64,000 nt of DNA from Thiobacillus sp. 65-29 (GCA_001899775.1 MKWN01000043.1:1-64000), one strand, 5' to 3'. Shown: positions 7,690 through 19,584, counted from the stretch's first letter. Notes: generated by a model not told the origin, from the letters alone. Made by a program: numbers and translations.

Positions 7690-8706
7690 ATGGCGTTTCC
7701 GGGAACCTTGCAAACCGTCGGCACCCTGGTTTTGCTGGGAACGGTCGCGCTCACCCACGCCGCCGAGCCGGCCGACTGGGAAGCGTGCAGCGCGATTTCC
7801 GCCGACAACGAACGTCTGGCGTGCTACGACGTGCTCGCCGGACGCCCGTCACCGACACCGCAACCGCCCCCCGGAGCGGTGGTGGCGGATGCGCAATCCG
7901 GTTTGCTGTCGTCCTTGTCGCGCCACTGGGAACTCGACGACGCGGCCAAGCAGGGTGCCTTCCTGTTTCGCGCGCACCGCGCCAACTATTTTCTTCCACT
8001 GAAATACAGCAGTGCTCCGAACGAGCAGCCTTTCGGCAGCGCATTTCCGCAGGATGATCCCCGGCTGAAATCGGTCGAGACCGAGGTGCAACTCAGCTTC
8101 AAGGTCAAGGGCATGCAAGGCGTGTTCGGCAACGATGATCTCGACCTGTGGTTCGGCTATACCGTCACCTCGTTCTGGCAGGCCTACAACAGCGACTATT
8201 CCGCGGCGTTTCGCGAGACCAACTACGAGCCGGAAATGATGTGGGTGGTCCGCACCGATTATTCGCTTGCCGGCTTTCGCGGGCGCTTCGTCAACCTCGG
8301 TCTCGTGCACCAATCGAACGGCCGCAGTGCGGGTCTGTCGCGCAGCTGGAACCGGGTGTACGCGCAGTTCGGTTTCGAGCGTGACAAGCTCGCGCTCCTG
8401 GTGCGCCCCTGGTATCGGCTCCCGGAATCCGGTAGCGACGACAATCCCGACATCGAGGACTACCTCGGACACGGCGACCTGCAGGCGATCTACACGCACG
8501 GCCGCAACACCTGGTCGCTGCTGCTGCGCAACAATTTCCAGCGCGACGACAACCGCGGGGCGCTGAAGCTGAGCTGGAGTTTTCCCCTGCGCAGCCGCCT
8601 TCGGGGCTACGTGGAGTATTTCAACGGCTACGGCGAATCGCTCATCGACTACAACCATCGGCAGCAGACGATCGGATTGGGCGTGAGCCTGACCGGCGGG
8701 ATCTGA
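7690..8706 (+). CDS. pldA: Outer-membrane phospholipase A (OMPLA family)
   Basis: 338-residue outer-membrane beta-barrel that hydrolyses phospholipids when membrane asymmetry is disturbed. A signal peptide (about 1-25, ending THAAEP) precedes a linker rich in proline. The catalytic region is VNLGLVHQSNGRSAGLSRSW (about 206-225), with the His-Ser pair in HQSNG. Other OMPLA features are the start of the barrel at HRANYFLPLKY, WFGYTVTSFWQ (about 156) and the closing strand GLGVSLTGGI. An N-terminal segment with two cysteines (WEACSAISADNERLACYD) is shared with many proteobacterial OMPLA-like proteins. Confidence 0.9.
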   Translation: MAFPGTLQTVGTLVLLGTVALTHAAEPADWEACSAISADNERLACYDVLAGRPSPTPQPPPGAVVADAQSGLLSSLSRHWELDDAAKQGAFLFRAHRANYFLPLKYSSAPNEQPFGSAFPQDDPRLKSVETEVQLSFKVKGMQGVFGNDDLDLWFGYTVTSFWQAYNSDYSAAFRETNYEPEMMWVVRTDYSLAGFRGRFVNLGLVHQSNGRSAGLSRSWNRVYAQFGFERDKLALLVRPWYRLPESGSDDNPDIEDYLGHGDLQAIYTHGRNTWSLLLRNNFQRDDNRGALKLSWSFPLRSRLRGYVEYFNGYGESLIDYNHRQQTIGLGVSLTGGI

Positions 8707-8859
8707 ACGCGCGCCGGAAGCGACTTTGGCGAAGCGTCGTCAAGCTGCCATACTTCAGTCGACTGGTCGGGCTGCGGACCTTCCCGTTCGCCCCCGCGCA
8801 TGGCCGACCCCATCACGCCGGGGGCCGGCGTCGATTTTTTCAATCGGATGGAGACTGCG

Positions 8860-9978
8860 ATGTTCGATACCCGTCTGCTGCGCACGCTTCCCAAACTTGC
8901 CGAGCCGGTGCTCACTGCCTACGTCGACGTGAACCCGGCCAATCCGCGCAACCAGGGGCGCCCGTCCGGCGCCGGCACTTGGGTGAAGACCCAGGCGCGG
9001 ACGCTCGCCGCGCGCCTGCCCGGCGCGGATACGAAGCTGTTGCGGGAACAGGCGCAGCGCATCGACGCCTATATCGACGAACACCTGGCACGCGCCAAGA
9101 GCCTGGTGTTTTTCGCCGGCGCCGGCACCTGGAAGGTGCTGCGCCTGCAGGTTCCCGTCGATGACGAGATGTACTGGGGCAAGCCGTCGCTGGGCCAGCT
9201 CACGTGGATTCTGGACGAACATCGGCCTTGTGGCATTCTGGTCGTGGACCGCAACGGTGCGCGTTTCTTCCGCTACTGGATGGGCGAACTCGTGGAGCAG
9301 AAAGAGGAGCGCTTCGAGATCGATCTTACACAGTGGCGCCGGCGCGAACTCGTCACCGGCCGCGGGGTCGACCGTGATTCCTTCGAGCAGCGCGTCGGCG
9401 CGCAACACGCGCGTTTCTTCAAGGAAACGGCCGCGCGCTGCCGCACCTGGCGCGAGCGCGAGGGCTTCACCTCGGTATTCGTCGCCGGACCGACCGAAGC
9501 CGCTGAGACGGTATGGGAGGCGCTGCCGGAGAACTGCCGGGCACAGGGCGCACTGGTGCGCGGACTGCCGGCGCGGGTGACCGGGCCCGAATTGCTGCGC
9601 CGCATCGAACCCGCAATCGAAACCTTCAAGCGCCACCGCGAACTGGAGGAAGTCGAGGCTCTTCTTGCAACGGGCGAAGGGGCGCGCGCATCACTCGGTA
9701 TCGACACGACGCTCACCCGTATCCAGCACGGCGAAGCGCGGCGCCTGGTGGCGGCGCGCGGCTTGCGCGGCGAGGTGCGCGTGTGCCGGCAATGCGGCTG
9801 GGTGGACCGCAGTGCGGAAGACGCCTGCCCGCGCTGCGGCGGCGTGCGCGACAGCGAATCACTGCGCACGGTGCTGCCGGAGTTGGCGCACGCGCGCAAC
9901 ATTCCAGTGGAAGTCGTCGCCGGCGAGGCTGCCGAGCGTCTGCATGCGGTCGGAGGTCTGGCGGCCTGGCTGGCCTGA
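8860..9978 (+). CDS. baeRF-family (eRF1-like) protein with C-terminal zinc ribbon
   Basis: 372 residues resembling bacterial archaeo-eukaryotic release-factor (baeRF/VLRF1-like) proteins, proposed to act on ribosomes. Visible are SLVFFAGAGTWKVLRLQVPV, CGILVVDRNGARFFRYWMGE and TSVFVAGPTEAAETV (the eRF1 domain-2/3-like core). A zinc ribbon follows, CRQCGW with CPRCGG about 15 residues later, then a release-factor-like tail. Start choice: the frame opens at 8800, but GGAG (8850-8853) is placed for the ATG at 8860 and the protein then begins MFDTRLLRTL, as in relatives. It lies 5 bp before an ABC permease gene. The function is not established. Confidence 0.7.
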   Translation: MFDTRLLRTLPKLAEPVLTAYVDVNPANPRNQGRPSGAGTWVKTQARTLAARLPGADTKLLREQAQRIDAYIDEHLARAKSLVFFAGAGTWKVLRLQVPVDDEMYWGKPSLGQLTWILDEHRPCGILVVDRNGARFFRYWMGELVEQKEERFEIDLTQWRRRELVTGRGVDRDSFEQRVGAQHARFFKETAARCRTWREREGFTSVFVAGPTEAAETVWEALPENCRAQGALVRGLPARVTGPELLRRIEPAIETFKRHRELEEVEALLATGEGARASLGIDTTLTRIQHGEARRLVAARGLRGEVRVCRQCGWVDRSAEDACPRCGGVRDSESLRTVLPELAHARNIPVEVVAGEAAERLHAVGGLAAWLA

Positions 9979-9983
9979 AGCCG

Positions 9984-11714
9984 TTGCGCCGCACGAACCG
10001 CCGCTTTCCGCCGCTGCCGGTCTGGCTTGGCCGGCCGAATCGCTGGGACCTCGTGGCCGGCGCGCTGGTGTTCGGTGCGCTGGCAGCGATCATCGTCGTG
10101 GCGCGCGACATGCGCATGCCGCTGGAGATGCTCGACACCACGCCGATCGTGCTCGATCCTGCCGCACTGCCGGGCTATGCCGCGCGCACCACCCTGCGCA
10201 TGTTCGCGGCACTGGCGCTGTCGCTGGGGTTCACTTTCGGCGTCGCCACGCTCGCCGCGAAGAACCGGCGCGCGGAAAAAATACTCCTGCCGCTGCTCGA
10301 CATCCTGCAGTCGGTGCCGGTGCTGGGCTATCTGTCTTTCACGGTTCTGCTGTTCCTGAGTCTGTTTCCCGGATCGGTGCTGGGCGCGGAGCTGGCGGCG
10401 ATTTTCGCGATCTTCACCAGCCAGGTGTGGAACATGATTTTCAGCCTCTATCAGTCGCTGCGCACCGTGCCGCACGACATGGAGGAAGCGGCAACCGCCT
10501 TTCATCTCACGGCATGGCAACGCTTCTGGCGCCTCGAAGTGCCTTTCGCGGTGCCGGGCCTGGTGTGGAACATGATGATGTCGATGTCGGGCGGCTGGTT
10601 TTTCGTGGTCGCCGCCGAAGCCATCGCGGTCGGCACGCATACCATCGACCTGCCGGGCATCGGCTCCTACGTGGCGCTGGCGATCGCCGAGCGCGATCTT
10701 GGCGCCGTCGGTGCGGCGCTTCTTGCCATGCTGATCGTCATCGGCCTGTACGATCAACTCATGTTCCGCCCGCTGGTGGCGTGGTCGGACAAGTTTCGCC
10801 TGGGGGAGACGGCCGCCGTCGAAACGCCGCGCAGTTGGCTGCTCACCCTGCTGCGGCGCACACACCTGGTGCGCAGTGCCGGCGTGCCCCTGCGCCGCCA
10901 TGCGCACGCCATTGCCATGTGGCGGCCCACATGGCGTCCGCCCGCCGTGCCGCTGTCGCGCGCGACGCGCACGCGCATCGCGGATGCGCTGTATTACGGC
11001 ACGCTGGCTGCACTCGCACTGACGGGCGCGGGGCTCGCCGTGTCGCTCATCGCCGGCATCGGCATCGCCGAAATCCTGCACGTGCTGCGGCTCGGATTCT
11101 TCACCCTGCTGCGCGTCGCGCTGCTCATGGCGATTGCACTCGCGGTCTGGGTGCCGCTCGGCGTGCTGATCGGTCTGCGTCCGCGCCTGGCCGAACGCCT
11201 GCAGCCGGTGGCGCAGTTTCTCGCGGCCTTTCCCGCCAACCTGCTGTTTCCGCTCGCCGTCGTCGGCATCGTTCATTTCAGGCTCGATCCGGATATCTGG
11301 CTCAGCCCGCTCATGTTGCTCGGCGCGCAGTGGTACATCCTGTTCAACGTCATCGCCGGCGCGAGCACGGTGCCGAACGATCTGGTCGAGGCGGCGCGGA
11401 GCTTCCACGTGCGCGGCTGGCTGTGGTGGCGCAAGGTGATGCTGCCCGCCGTGTTCCCCTATGCCGTCACCGGTGCACTCACCGCCTGGGGCGGGGCCTG
11501 GAACGCCAGCATCGTGGCGGAGGCGGTGCGCTGGGGCGACACGCATCTCGTCGCGCAGGGCCTGGGGGCGTATATCACCCTTCATACCGAGGCCGGCGAC
11601 CATGCGCGCATCGCGCTCGGGGTCATCGTCATGTGCCTGTTCGTCGTCATCCTCAACCGCCTCCTGTGGCGGCCGCTCTACGATGCGGCCGCACGGCGGT
11701 TTCAAGTGCGATAG
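9984..11714 (+). CDS. ABC transporter permease, two fused BPD domains (NitT/TauT-like)
   Basis: 576-residue inner-membrane protein with two permease modules fused head to tail, so one chain could replace the usual dimer. Each half ends in an EAA loop that contacts the ATPase: EEAATAFHLTAWQRFWRLE (about 168) and VEAARSFHVRGWLWWRKV (about 469). The start is a TTG at 9984, six bases after the upstream stop; the frame continues further back but overlaps the baeRF gene. The family carries nitrate, sulfonates or similar anions; the substrate here is unknown. The ATPase gene follows after 9 bp. No periplasmic binding protein is encoded nearby. Confidence 0.9.
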   Translation: MRRTNRRFPPLPVWLGRPNRWDLVAGALVFGALAAIIVVARDMRMPLEMLDTTPIVLDPAALPGYAARTTLRMFAALALSLGFTFGVATLAAKNRRAEKILLPLLDILQSVPVLGYLSFTVLLFLSLFPGSVLGAELAAIFAIFTSQVWNMIFSLYQSLRTVPHDMEEAATAFHLTAWQRFWRLEVPFAVPGLVWNMMMSMSGGWFFVVAAEAIAVGTHTIDLPGIGSYVALAIAERDLGAVGAALLAMLIVIGLYDQLMFRPLVAWSDKFRLGETAAVETPRSWLLTLLRRTHLVRSAGVPLRRHAHAIAMWRPTWRPPAVPLSRATRTRIADALYYGTLAALALTGAGLAVSLIAGIGIAEILHVLRLGFFTLLRVALLMAIALAVWVPLGVLIGLRPRLAERLQPVAQFLAAFPANLLFPLAVVGIVHFRLDPDIWLSPLMLLGAQWYILFNVIAGASTVPNDLVEAARSFHVRGWLWWRKVMLPAVFPYAVTGALTAWGGAWNASIVAEAVRWGDTHLVAQGLGAYITLHTEAGDHARIALGVIVMCLFVVILNRLLWRPLYDAAARRFQVR

Positions 11715-11723
11715 GGAGGGAGC

Positions 11724-13016
11724 TTGAATCCGGAAACAGAGCCGCTGCTCGAATTGCAGGGTGTTCGCAAGATCTTTCCGAAGGCCGCGGGCGAGCTGGT
11801 GGTGCTCGACGACATCAGCCTCACCGTGCGCTCGGGGGAGATCGTCGGCCTGCTGGGGCGCTCCGGTTCCGGCAAGTCCACCCTGCTGCGCGGCATTGCC
11901 GGGCTGATGCCGTTGACCGCGGGGCGCATCCTCTACCGCGGCAGCGCCATCAGCGGACCGACTCCGGGCATCGCCATGGTGTTCCAGAGCTTTGCGCTGT
12001 TTCCCTGGCTGACTGTGCTCGGCAATGTCGAACTCGGCCTGCACGCGCTCGGCGTGCCGGCGCAGGAGGCGAGCCGGCGCGCCCTCGCGGCGATCGATCT
12101 GATCGGCCTCGACGGCTTCGAGACGGCCTATCCGCGCGAGCTCTCGGGCGGCATGCGACAGCGCGTCGGCTTTGCACGCGCGCTCGTCGTCGAGCCGACG
12201 TTGTTGCTCATGGACGAGCCGTTCTCGGCGCTGGACGTGCTCACTGCGGAGACGCTGCGCACCGACTTCCTCGATCTCTGGCTCGAAGGCCAGATGCCGA
12301 TTCGTGGCGTGCTGATGGTGACCCACAACATCGAGGAAGCCGTGTTCATGTGCGACCGCGTCGTCGTTCTCGCGGCGAATCCAGGGCGCGTCCAGGCCGA
12401 AATCCCGATCCCGCTGCCGCATCCGCGCGACCGGCTGGCGCCCGCCTTCCGGCAGATCGTCGAGGATATCTACGCGCTGCTCACCGCGCGCGCACCACTG
12501 ACCACCCGAGCTTTCGGGCCACCCATCGCGCAACATCTGCGGCAGGTGTCGACGAACGTCCTGGCCGGCCTGCTCGAAACCGTCGCCGCCGCCCCCTATG
12601 GCGGACGCGCGGACCTGCCGGAGGTCGCCGAGGACGTACAGCTCGAAGCGGATGAACTGCTGCCGGCCGCCGAGGCGCTACAAATGCTTGGGCTCGCCGA
12701 AGTCGCCGCAGGCGACATCGTGCTCACACCTGCGGGACGCGATTATGCGGAGGCCGACACCCAGGCGCGCAAGCGGATCTTTTCCGAGCACCTGCTCGCC
12801 TGTGTGCCGCTCGTCGCGCACATTCGCGGTGTCCTCGCCACACGCCCGAGCCAGGAGGCGCCGCGCGTGCGCTTCGAGGCGGAACTGGAAGACCATCTGA
12901 GCGAGGACTACGCGCGCGAGACGCTCAACGCAGCGATCGAATGGGGCCGCTACGCCGAGCTCTTCGCCTACGATGACCAGTCCGGGCGCTTCAGTCTGGA
13001 GGATGTCACCGCGTGA
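11724..13016 (+). CDS. ABC transporter ATP-binding protein with C-terminal AAA-associated domain
   Basis: 430 residues. The N-terminal ATPase (about 1-255) has Walker A GRSGSGKST, Q-loop FQSFALFPWLTV, signature LSGGMRQRVGFARAL, Walker B LLLMDEPFSALD and switch His in VTHNIEEAVFMCDR, closest to the NitT/TauT group. An extra C-terminal region (about 275-430) matches the alpha-helical AAA-associated domain found in ABC proteins of this kind, probably regulatory. The start is TTG at 11724 with a strong AGGGAGGG ribosome site. It forms a two-gene transporter with the fused permease and overlaps the convergent protease gene by 11 bp. Confidence 0.92.
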   Translation: MNPETEPLLELQGVRKIFPKAAGELVVLDDISLTVRSGEIVGLLGRSGSGKSTLLRGIAGLMPLTAGRILYRGSAISGPTPGIAMVFQSFALFPWLTVLGNVELGLHALGVPAQEASRRALAAIDLIGLDGFETAYPRELSGGMRQRVGFARALVVEPTLLLMDEPFSALDVLTAETLRTDFLDLWLEGQMPIRGVLMVTHNIEEAVFMCDRVVVLAANPGRVQAEIPIPLPHPRDRLAPAFRQIVEDIYALLTARAPLTTRAFGPPIAQHLRQVSTNVLAGLLETVAAAPYGGRADLPEVAEDVQLEADELLPAAEALQMLGLAEVAAGDIVLTPAGRDYAEADTQARKRIFSEHLLACVPLVAHIRGVLATRPSQEAPRVRFEAELEDHLSEDYARETLNAAIEWGRYAELFAYDDQSGRFSLEDVTA

Positions 13017-13827
13017 GCGCCTCGCGCGCAACGCCCGCCCGCTCCAGCAGTTCGTGCACGTAGCGTACCGGGATCGCGTAGCTGATGCCGCTGGGGTTGG
13101 ACAGCGCGGCTTCCTTGGCGCCCTTCACGTACACGGAATTGACCACGCCGAGCACTTCGCCGGTATCGGGATGCCAGACCGGGCTGCCGCTGTTGCCCGG
13201 ATAGGCGATGGCGTCGAGCTCGAATACCTCGTAGCTGTCCCGCGCCTGCTTGAGCGCGCGTGCGGTGAGCTGGGTGGCGCTGGGTGGCGGGGTGAAGGCG
13301 GGAACGATGGCGGCGAGCCCGGCACGGTGGGTGGACGGGTTGAGGCCGAGCACGGAGCCGATGGGGTAGCCGGTGAAATAAAGCTGCCAGCCTTCGCGGG
13401 CACGGGCGGAATCGCCAAGCTGCAATGCCGGCAGCGGGTCGCCGGCGATCTTCAGCAGCACGAGATCACGCGGCCGGTCGGTGGCGACGATCTCGGCGCG
13501 CCGTACCGCCATCTGCCGGTCGCGGCCGATGAACACGGCGTGGGTTTCGTTTTTTTCAGCATCGAGCGGCTTGGCGTAGATGTGCGCGCAGGTCACCACG
13601 TAACGCCCGTCGAGCACGGCGAAGCCGGTGCCAAGCAGGTTGGCGCGCGGACTTCCGGTGGGCAGGAACACGCCGACGCCGACCACGCCGGGGCGAACCT
13701 GCTGCAGGGTGTCGGCGACGTCCGCATGCGCCGGCAGGCAGACGACGAGCAAGACCGGCATCCAGCTGGTACGCGCCTTGCAGGCAAGAAACACGGCCAG
13801 CTGGCGGATGCGACAAGGCAGCGTCAT
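13006..13827 (-). CDS. Exported trypsin-like serine protease
   Basis: 273-residue S1-type protease. An N-terminal signal peptide or anchor (MTLPCRIRQLAVFLACKART then a hydrophobic run ending PAHA) implies periplasmic location. The catalytic triad is visible: His in VTCAHIY, Asp in RDLVLLK and Ser in YPGNSGSPVW. There is no PDZ domain, so it is not a full DegP/DegQ. The frame is open to 14148, but codons before 13827 run into the divergent tviB gene. It is divergent from tviB, with 60 bp between, and overlaps the end of the ABC gene by 11 bp. Confidence 0.9.
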   Translation of the reverse strand: MTLPCRIRQLAVFLACKARTSWMPVLLVVCLPAHADVADTLQQVRPGVVGVGVFLPTGSPRANLLGTGFAVLDGRYVVTCAHIYAKPLDAEKNETHAVFIGRDRQMAVRRAEIVATDRPRDLVLLKIAGDPLPALQLGDSARAREGWQLYFTGYPIGSVLGLNPSTHRAGLAAIVPAFTPPPSATQLTARALKQARDSYEVFELDAIAYPGNSGSPVWHPDTGEVLGVVNSVYVKGAKEAALSNPSGISYAIPVRYVHELLERAGVAREALTR

Positions 13828-13887
13828 GCAAATTCGATACAATTCCGGCGGCGGCAAAGATAGACACTTCATACGAGGAATCCTGAA

Positions 13888-16199
<2,312 letters not shown>

Positions 16200-16255
16200 A
16201 TGAGCGTCCGCCGCGGCCCGGGTGGCCGGGCATGAGCGCGCAAGGCGGAGCCGGC

Positions 16256-17836
16256 ATGGATGCCGACACACCGCTGGATCGCCTGCTGCGGCGCATCCAG
16301 GCAGAAAGCGATTTTCCGGCACTGTCCGAATCGGTGGGCGCCATTAACCGTATCACCGCTTCCGACCGCGAGAGCGTCAACCAGCTCTCCAACACCATCC
16401 TCAAGGATTTCGCGCTCACCAGCAAACTCCTGAAACTCGCCAACGCCGCGTTCTACAGCCGTGCCGGCGGCGGCACCATCAGCACCGTGTCGCGCGCCGT
16501 GGTCATTCTCGGTTTCGATGCGGTGCGTTCGATCGCCTTGAGTCTGATCCTGTTCGACAACCTGCAGAACCGTGCGCAGGCGCAGCAGTTGAAGGAGGAA
16601 TTCCTCAAGGTGCTGTACGCTGCGCTGCTTGCGCGCGAGCTGGCGGAGAAGGCCGGGGTGGACGATGGCGAGGAGGCCTTCATCGGCGCCATGCTGCATC
16701 ATCTCGGGCGTATGCTTGCCCTGTTTTATTTTCCTGCCGAGATGACGGCAGCCCGCGAACGGATGGCGACGCGCGGCATTACCGAGGCGCTCGCCGCGAG
16801 CGAGGTGCTGGGCGCTTCGCCGGAGCAGTTGGGTATCGCCGTCGCGCGCAACTGGGGATTTCCGGAGCGCCTGGTGCAGAGCATGAAAGGCCTGCCACCG
16901 GGGCGGGTGCGCAAGGGCGCGAACGAAGTCGATCGCCTGCGCATCGTGGCCGGATTGGCCAGCGCATTGTGCGACGGCATGGCGCAAGCGCGGGATGGCG
17001 AACATGCCACAGTGGTGGTGCGGCTGGTCGAGCGTTTTCGCGACAGCGTACCGGTCACGGTGGAGCAGATCGGCACGGTCATGAGTGTTACCTTCGGCGA
17101 GCTTTCGCGCTTCGCCCAGGCGGTGAGTCTCGATCTGGGGCGCAGCGCGTTCGCGGTGCAGGCCGCACAGTGGGCCGGCCTGCCGCCTCCCGAGGAGGCA
17201 GCAGGCGGAGGCATATCGCCGGATGCGGCCGCGCCGCGGGATGCGCTGGACGCGGCGGTGCTGCACGCGGCGGCTCCCGCCCCGCACGCAGCGGATGCGT
17301 CCCCGTCCCGCACGCCCGAAGCGGTGCAGGCGCGCCTCGCCGCGGGCCTGCAGGATGTCGGCAATTCCCTCGTCGACGACAGCATGCCGCTCAACGACAT
17401 CCTGCGCATGATCCTGGAAACCATGTATACCGGCATGGGCTTCGAACACGTGATCCTGTGCATTCGCGACGGCAGCCGCAACGCCATGCGTGGCCGCTTC
17501 GGCTTTGGCGAGGAGGCGCAGGCGCTCGCGCGCGCGTTCGATTTTCCGCTTGCCGGCACACCCGACGTGTTTCTCGTCGCACTGCAGAACAATGCCGATA
17601 TCCTCATCAGCGACATCGACAGCCCCAACATCGCGCCACGCATTCCCGCCTGGTTCCGCCGCCAGGTGCCGGCGCGCACCTTCGTGCTGTTTCCCGTCCT
17701 CGTCAAGGGCAAACCGGTCGGCCTCATCTACGCCGATCGCAGCAAGGCCGGCGATATCGTCATCGCGGAAACCGAACTTTCGCTGCTGAAGTCGTTGCGC
17801 AACCAGGCGGTGCTCGCCATCCGGCAATCCTTGTGA
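16256..17836 (+). CDS. HDOD-domain signalling protein with C-terminal GAF-like domain
   Basis: About 526 residues. The HDOD domain (about 10-215) is a degenerate HD-type helical fold without the metal-binding HD pair: FPALSESVGAINRI, ILKDFALTSKLLKLANAAFY, AVVILGFDAVRSIALSL and EEAFIGAMLHHLGRMLALFY. A linker rich in alanine and proline (about 315-360) leads to a GAF-like sensor (about 370-525), with CIRDGSRNAMRGRFGFG and LFPVLVKGKPVGLIYADRSK. Such proteins act in cytoplasmic signalling, often in cyclic-di-GMP or stress circuits. Start: an ATG at 16232 is possible, but GGCGGAG sits 5 bp before 16256. Confidence 0.85.
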   Translation: MDADTPLDRLLRRIQAESDFPALSESVGAINRITASDRESVNQLSNTILKDFALTSKLLKLANAAFYSRAGGGTISTVSRAVVILGFDAVRSIALSLILFDNLQNRAQAQQLKEEFLKVLYAALLARELAEKAGVDDGEEAFIGAMLHHLGRMLALFYFPAEMTAARERMATRGITEALAASEVLGASPEQLGIAVARNWGFPERLVQSMKGLPPGRVRKGANEVDRLRIVAGLASALCDGMAQARDGEHATVVVRLVERFRDSVPVTVEQIGTVMSVTFGELSRFAQAVSLDLGRSAFAVQAAQWAGLPPPEEAAGGGISPDAAAPRDALDAAVLHAAAPAPHAADASPSRTPEAVQARLAAGLQDVGNSLVDDSMPLNDILRMILETMYTGMGFEHVILCIRDGSRNAMRGRFGFGEEAQALARAFDFPLAGTPDVFLVALQNNADILISDIDSPNIAPRIPAWFRRQVPARTFVLFPVLVKGKPVGLIYADRSKAGDIVIAETELSLLKSLRNQAVLAIRQSL

Positions 17837-17866
17837 GCCACCCGCACCGGGGGAATCCGGCATAAT

Positions 17867-18157
17867 CCTAGAAACCGCAGTTGGACGCGCCCGATGGTGC
17901 GTCGGATCGCGTGGCTGCCGCGAAGCAACGACGCCGCAGGCCGGGGCCTGCAAGGAGGCGCGAGAGCGGAGTCGTTGCCGCGCAAGCGGCTTTACGAATC
18001 CGGCCTGCCCCTTGCGGGTGCAAAGGCAGGCGCGTGAGCCGGCGTGCCAGCGGGTGCGTAGCGGACTCACCTGGCAGGTGAAGGCAAACGGAGGCGCACT
18101 TTTCAGTATTCATACGGCCTTGGTGAGCGTATCAAGCGGTCAACTGCGGTTTTTAGG
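17867..18157 (+). mobile_element. MITE-like element, copy 2 (full length, 291 bp)
   Basis: Left end CCTAGAAACCGCAGTTGG and right end CAACTGCGGTTTTTAGG are inverted repeats. The pentamer ATAAT lies on both sides (17862-17866 and 18158-18162), as expected of a 5-bp target duplication. Same length and orientation-reversed relative to copy 3. An 81-codon frame on the minus strand (17868-18113) recurs in copy 3 but differs by non-silent changes, so I do not call it a gene. The insertion lies 11 bp before dacB. Confidence 0.85.
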
Positions 18158-18168
18158 ATAATCAGGCC

Positions 18169-19584
18169 ATGCCTGTTGCTGCCGCCTTCCGCCTGCTTGC
18201 CGGTCTCCTGCTCGTTGCGCTCGCGCTGGGGGCGCGTGGCGCCGAACTGCCGGTGCCGGTCGTCGCGGCCCTCGCGGAAGCCGGCATTCCGCTCAGCCGC
18301 GTGGCCGTGGTGGTGCAGCCGCTCGGCACGTCGGAGGCGCTGCTCAGCCACAACGCCGACGCAGCGCTGAACCCCGCTTCGACGATGAAGCTGGTGACGA
18401 GCTTCGCCGCACTCGACCTGCTTGGCCCGAGCTACACCTGGACCACGACGCTGTGGGCGGCGGGTCCGCTTGCCGGCGGCGTGCTCGATGGCGATCTCGT
18501 CATCAAGGGGCGCGGCGATCCGACGCTGACGCTCGAGCGCATGTGGCTGCTGCAGCGCGAATTGCGGGCGCGCGGAGTGCAGCACATTCGTGGCGGACTG
18601 GTGCTCGACACTGCGTATTTCAGTGTCCCGGAGCACGATCCCGCGGCCTTCGACGGCGAGCCCTTCGCGCCCTACAACGCCGCCCCCGGCGCGCTGGTGG
18701 CCAATTTCAACGCCGTCGCGCTGCGCGTGAAGCCGCAGGACGACGCCGTATTGATCGTCCCCGATCTCGTGCTGCCGGGCGTGACGCTGGTGTCGCGCGT
18801 GACGCTCGCCGAGGCGGTTGAATGCAACGGCGGGCAGGGCGCGCTCGTGCCGGCCTTCCCGGACGAGGCGCGACGCACCCTGGAAATCACCGGACGCTAT
18901 CCGCGCGACTGCGGCGAGCGCGCGCTCGCGTTCAATCTGTTCGAGCCGGCCGCGACTTTCGATTTCATCTTCCGCGGCCTGTGGGATGAGGCCGGCGGCA
19001 CGCTCGCCGGCGCCACGCGCGGCGGGACGGCGCCGGATGCTACGCCGCTGCTGGTGTTCGAGTCCGAACCGCTGGCGCAGGCGCTGACACGCCTCAACAA
19101 GTATTCGAGCAACATCATGGCGCGCAATCTGTTCCTGACGCTGGGTGCGGAAGCCTTCGGTGCGCCGGGCACGCCGGACAAGGGCGCGCGCGCGGTGCGC
19201 GACAGCCTGGCGCGATACGGCATATCGACGCAGAAGCTGGTGCTCGAAAACGGCGCCGGCCTGTCACGCATCGAGCGCGTCAGCGCGCAGGCGCTCACCG
19301 CCCTCCTGCACGCCGCGCAGCGCACGCCCTGGGCCGCCGAGTTTGCGGCATCCTTGCCGCTCGCGGCCCAGGACGGCACGCTGAAGCGCCGCTTTGCCGG
19401 CAGTGCGGTGGCCGGGCGCGCACACCTGAAGACCGGCACGCTGCGTGATGTCAGCGCGCTCGCGGGTTACGTGCATACGCTGCGTGGCGATAGCGTGAGC
19501 GTCGTCATGCTGGTCAACCATCCGCGCGCACGCGCCAGCGAGGCGGCGCAGCGTGCCTTGCTGGAGTGGGTGGTGGCGCAGTGA
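18169..19584 (+). CDS. dacB: D-alanyl-D-alanine carboxypeptidase/endopeptidase (PBP4)
   Basis: 471-residue periplasmic class C penicillin-binding protein that trims and cleaves peptidoglycan cross-bridges. A signal peptide (about 1-25) ends near GARGAEL. The three active-site motifs are present: SxxK in NPASTMKLVTS (about 66), SxN in NKYSSNIMARNLFL (about 310) and KTG in HLKTGTLRDVSALAGY (about 425). Between the first two lies the long insertion of the PBP4 family. The start ATG follows the right end of MITE copy 2 by 11 bp, so the element's end is part of the gene's leader. A small membrane-protein gene overlaps the stop. Confidence 0.95.
   Translation: MPVAAAFRLLAGLLLVALALGARGAELPVPVVAALAEAGIPLSRVAVVVQPLGTSEALLSHNADAALNPASTMKLVTSFAALDLLGPSYTWTTTLWAAGPLAGGVLDGDLVIKGRGDPTLTLERMWLLQRELRARGVQHIRGGLVLDTAYFSVPEHDPAAFDGEPFAPYNAAPGALVANFNAVALRVKPQDDAVLIVPDLVLPGVTLVSRVTLAEAVECNGGQGALVPAFPDEARRTLEITGRYPRDCGERALAFNLFEPAATFDFIFRGLWDEAGGTLAGATRGGTAPDATPLLVFESEPLAQALTRLNKYSSNIMARNLFLTLGAEAFGAPGTPDKGARAVRDSLARYGISTQKLVLENGAGLSRIERVSAQALTALLHAAQRTPWAAEFAASLPLAAQDGTLKRRFAGSAVAGRAHLKTGTLRDVSALAGYVHTLRGDSVSVVMLVNHPRARASEAAQRALLEWVVAQ

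Noticed and set aside
9273-12536. 1087-codon antisense frame
   Set aside because: Antisense to the baeRF and ABC genes, which have clear motifs. High GC creates long shadow frames; composition (Arg, His, Gln rich) is typical of shadows.
9665-12655. 996-codon plus-strand frame overlapping the ABC permease
   Set aside because: Out of frame with the permease and ATPase motifs; low-complexity Arg/Ala composition.
17868-18113. 81-codon minus-strand frame in MITE copy 2, repeated in copy 3 (58999-59244)
   Set aside because: It lies wholly within the element. The two versions differ by non-silent changes, and it is disrupted in copy 1; no signal of coding constraint.
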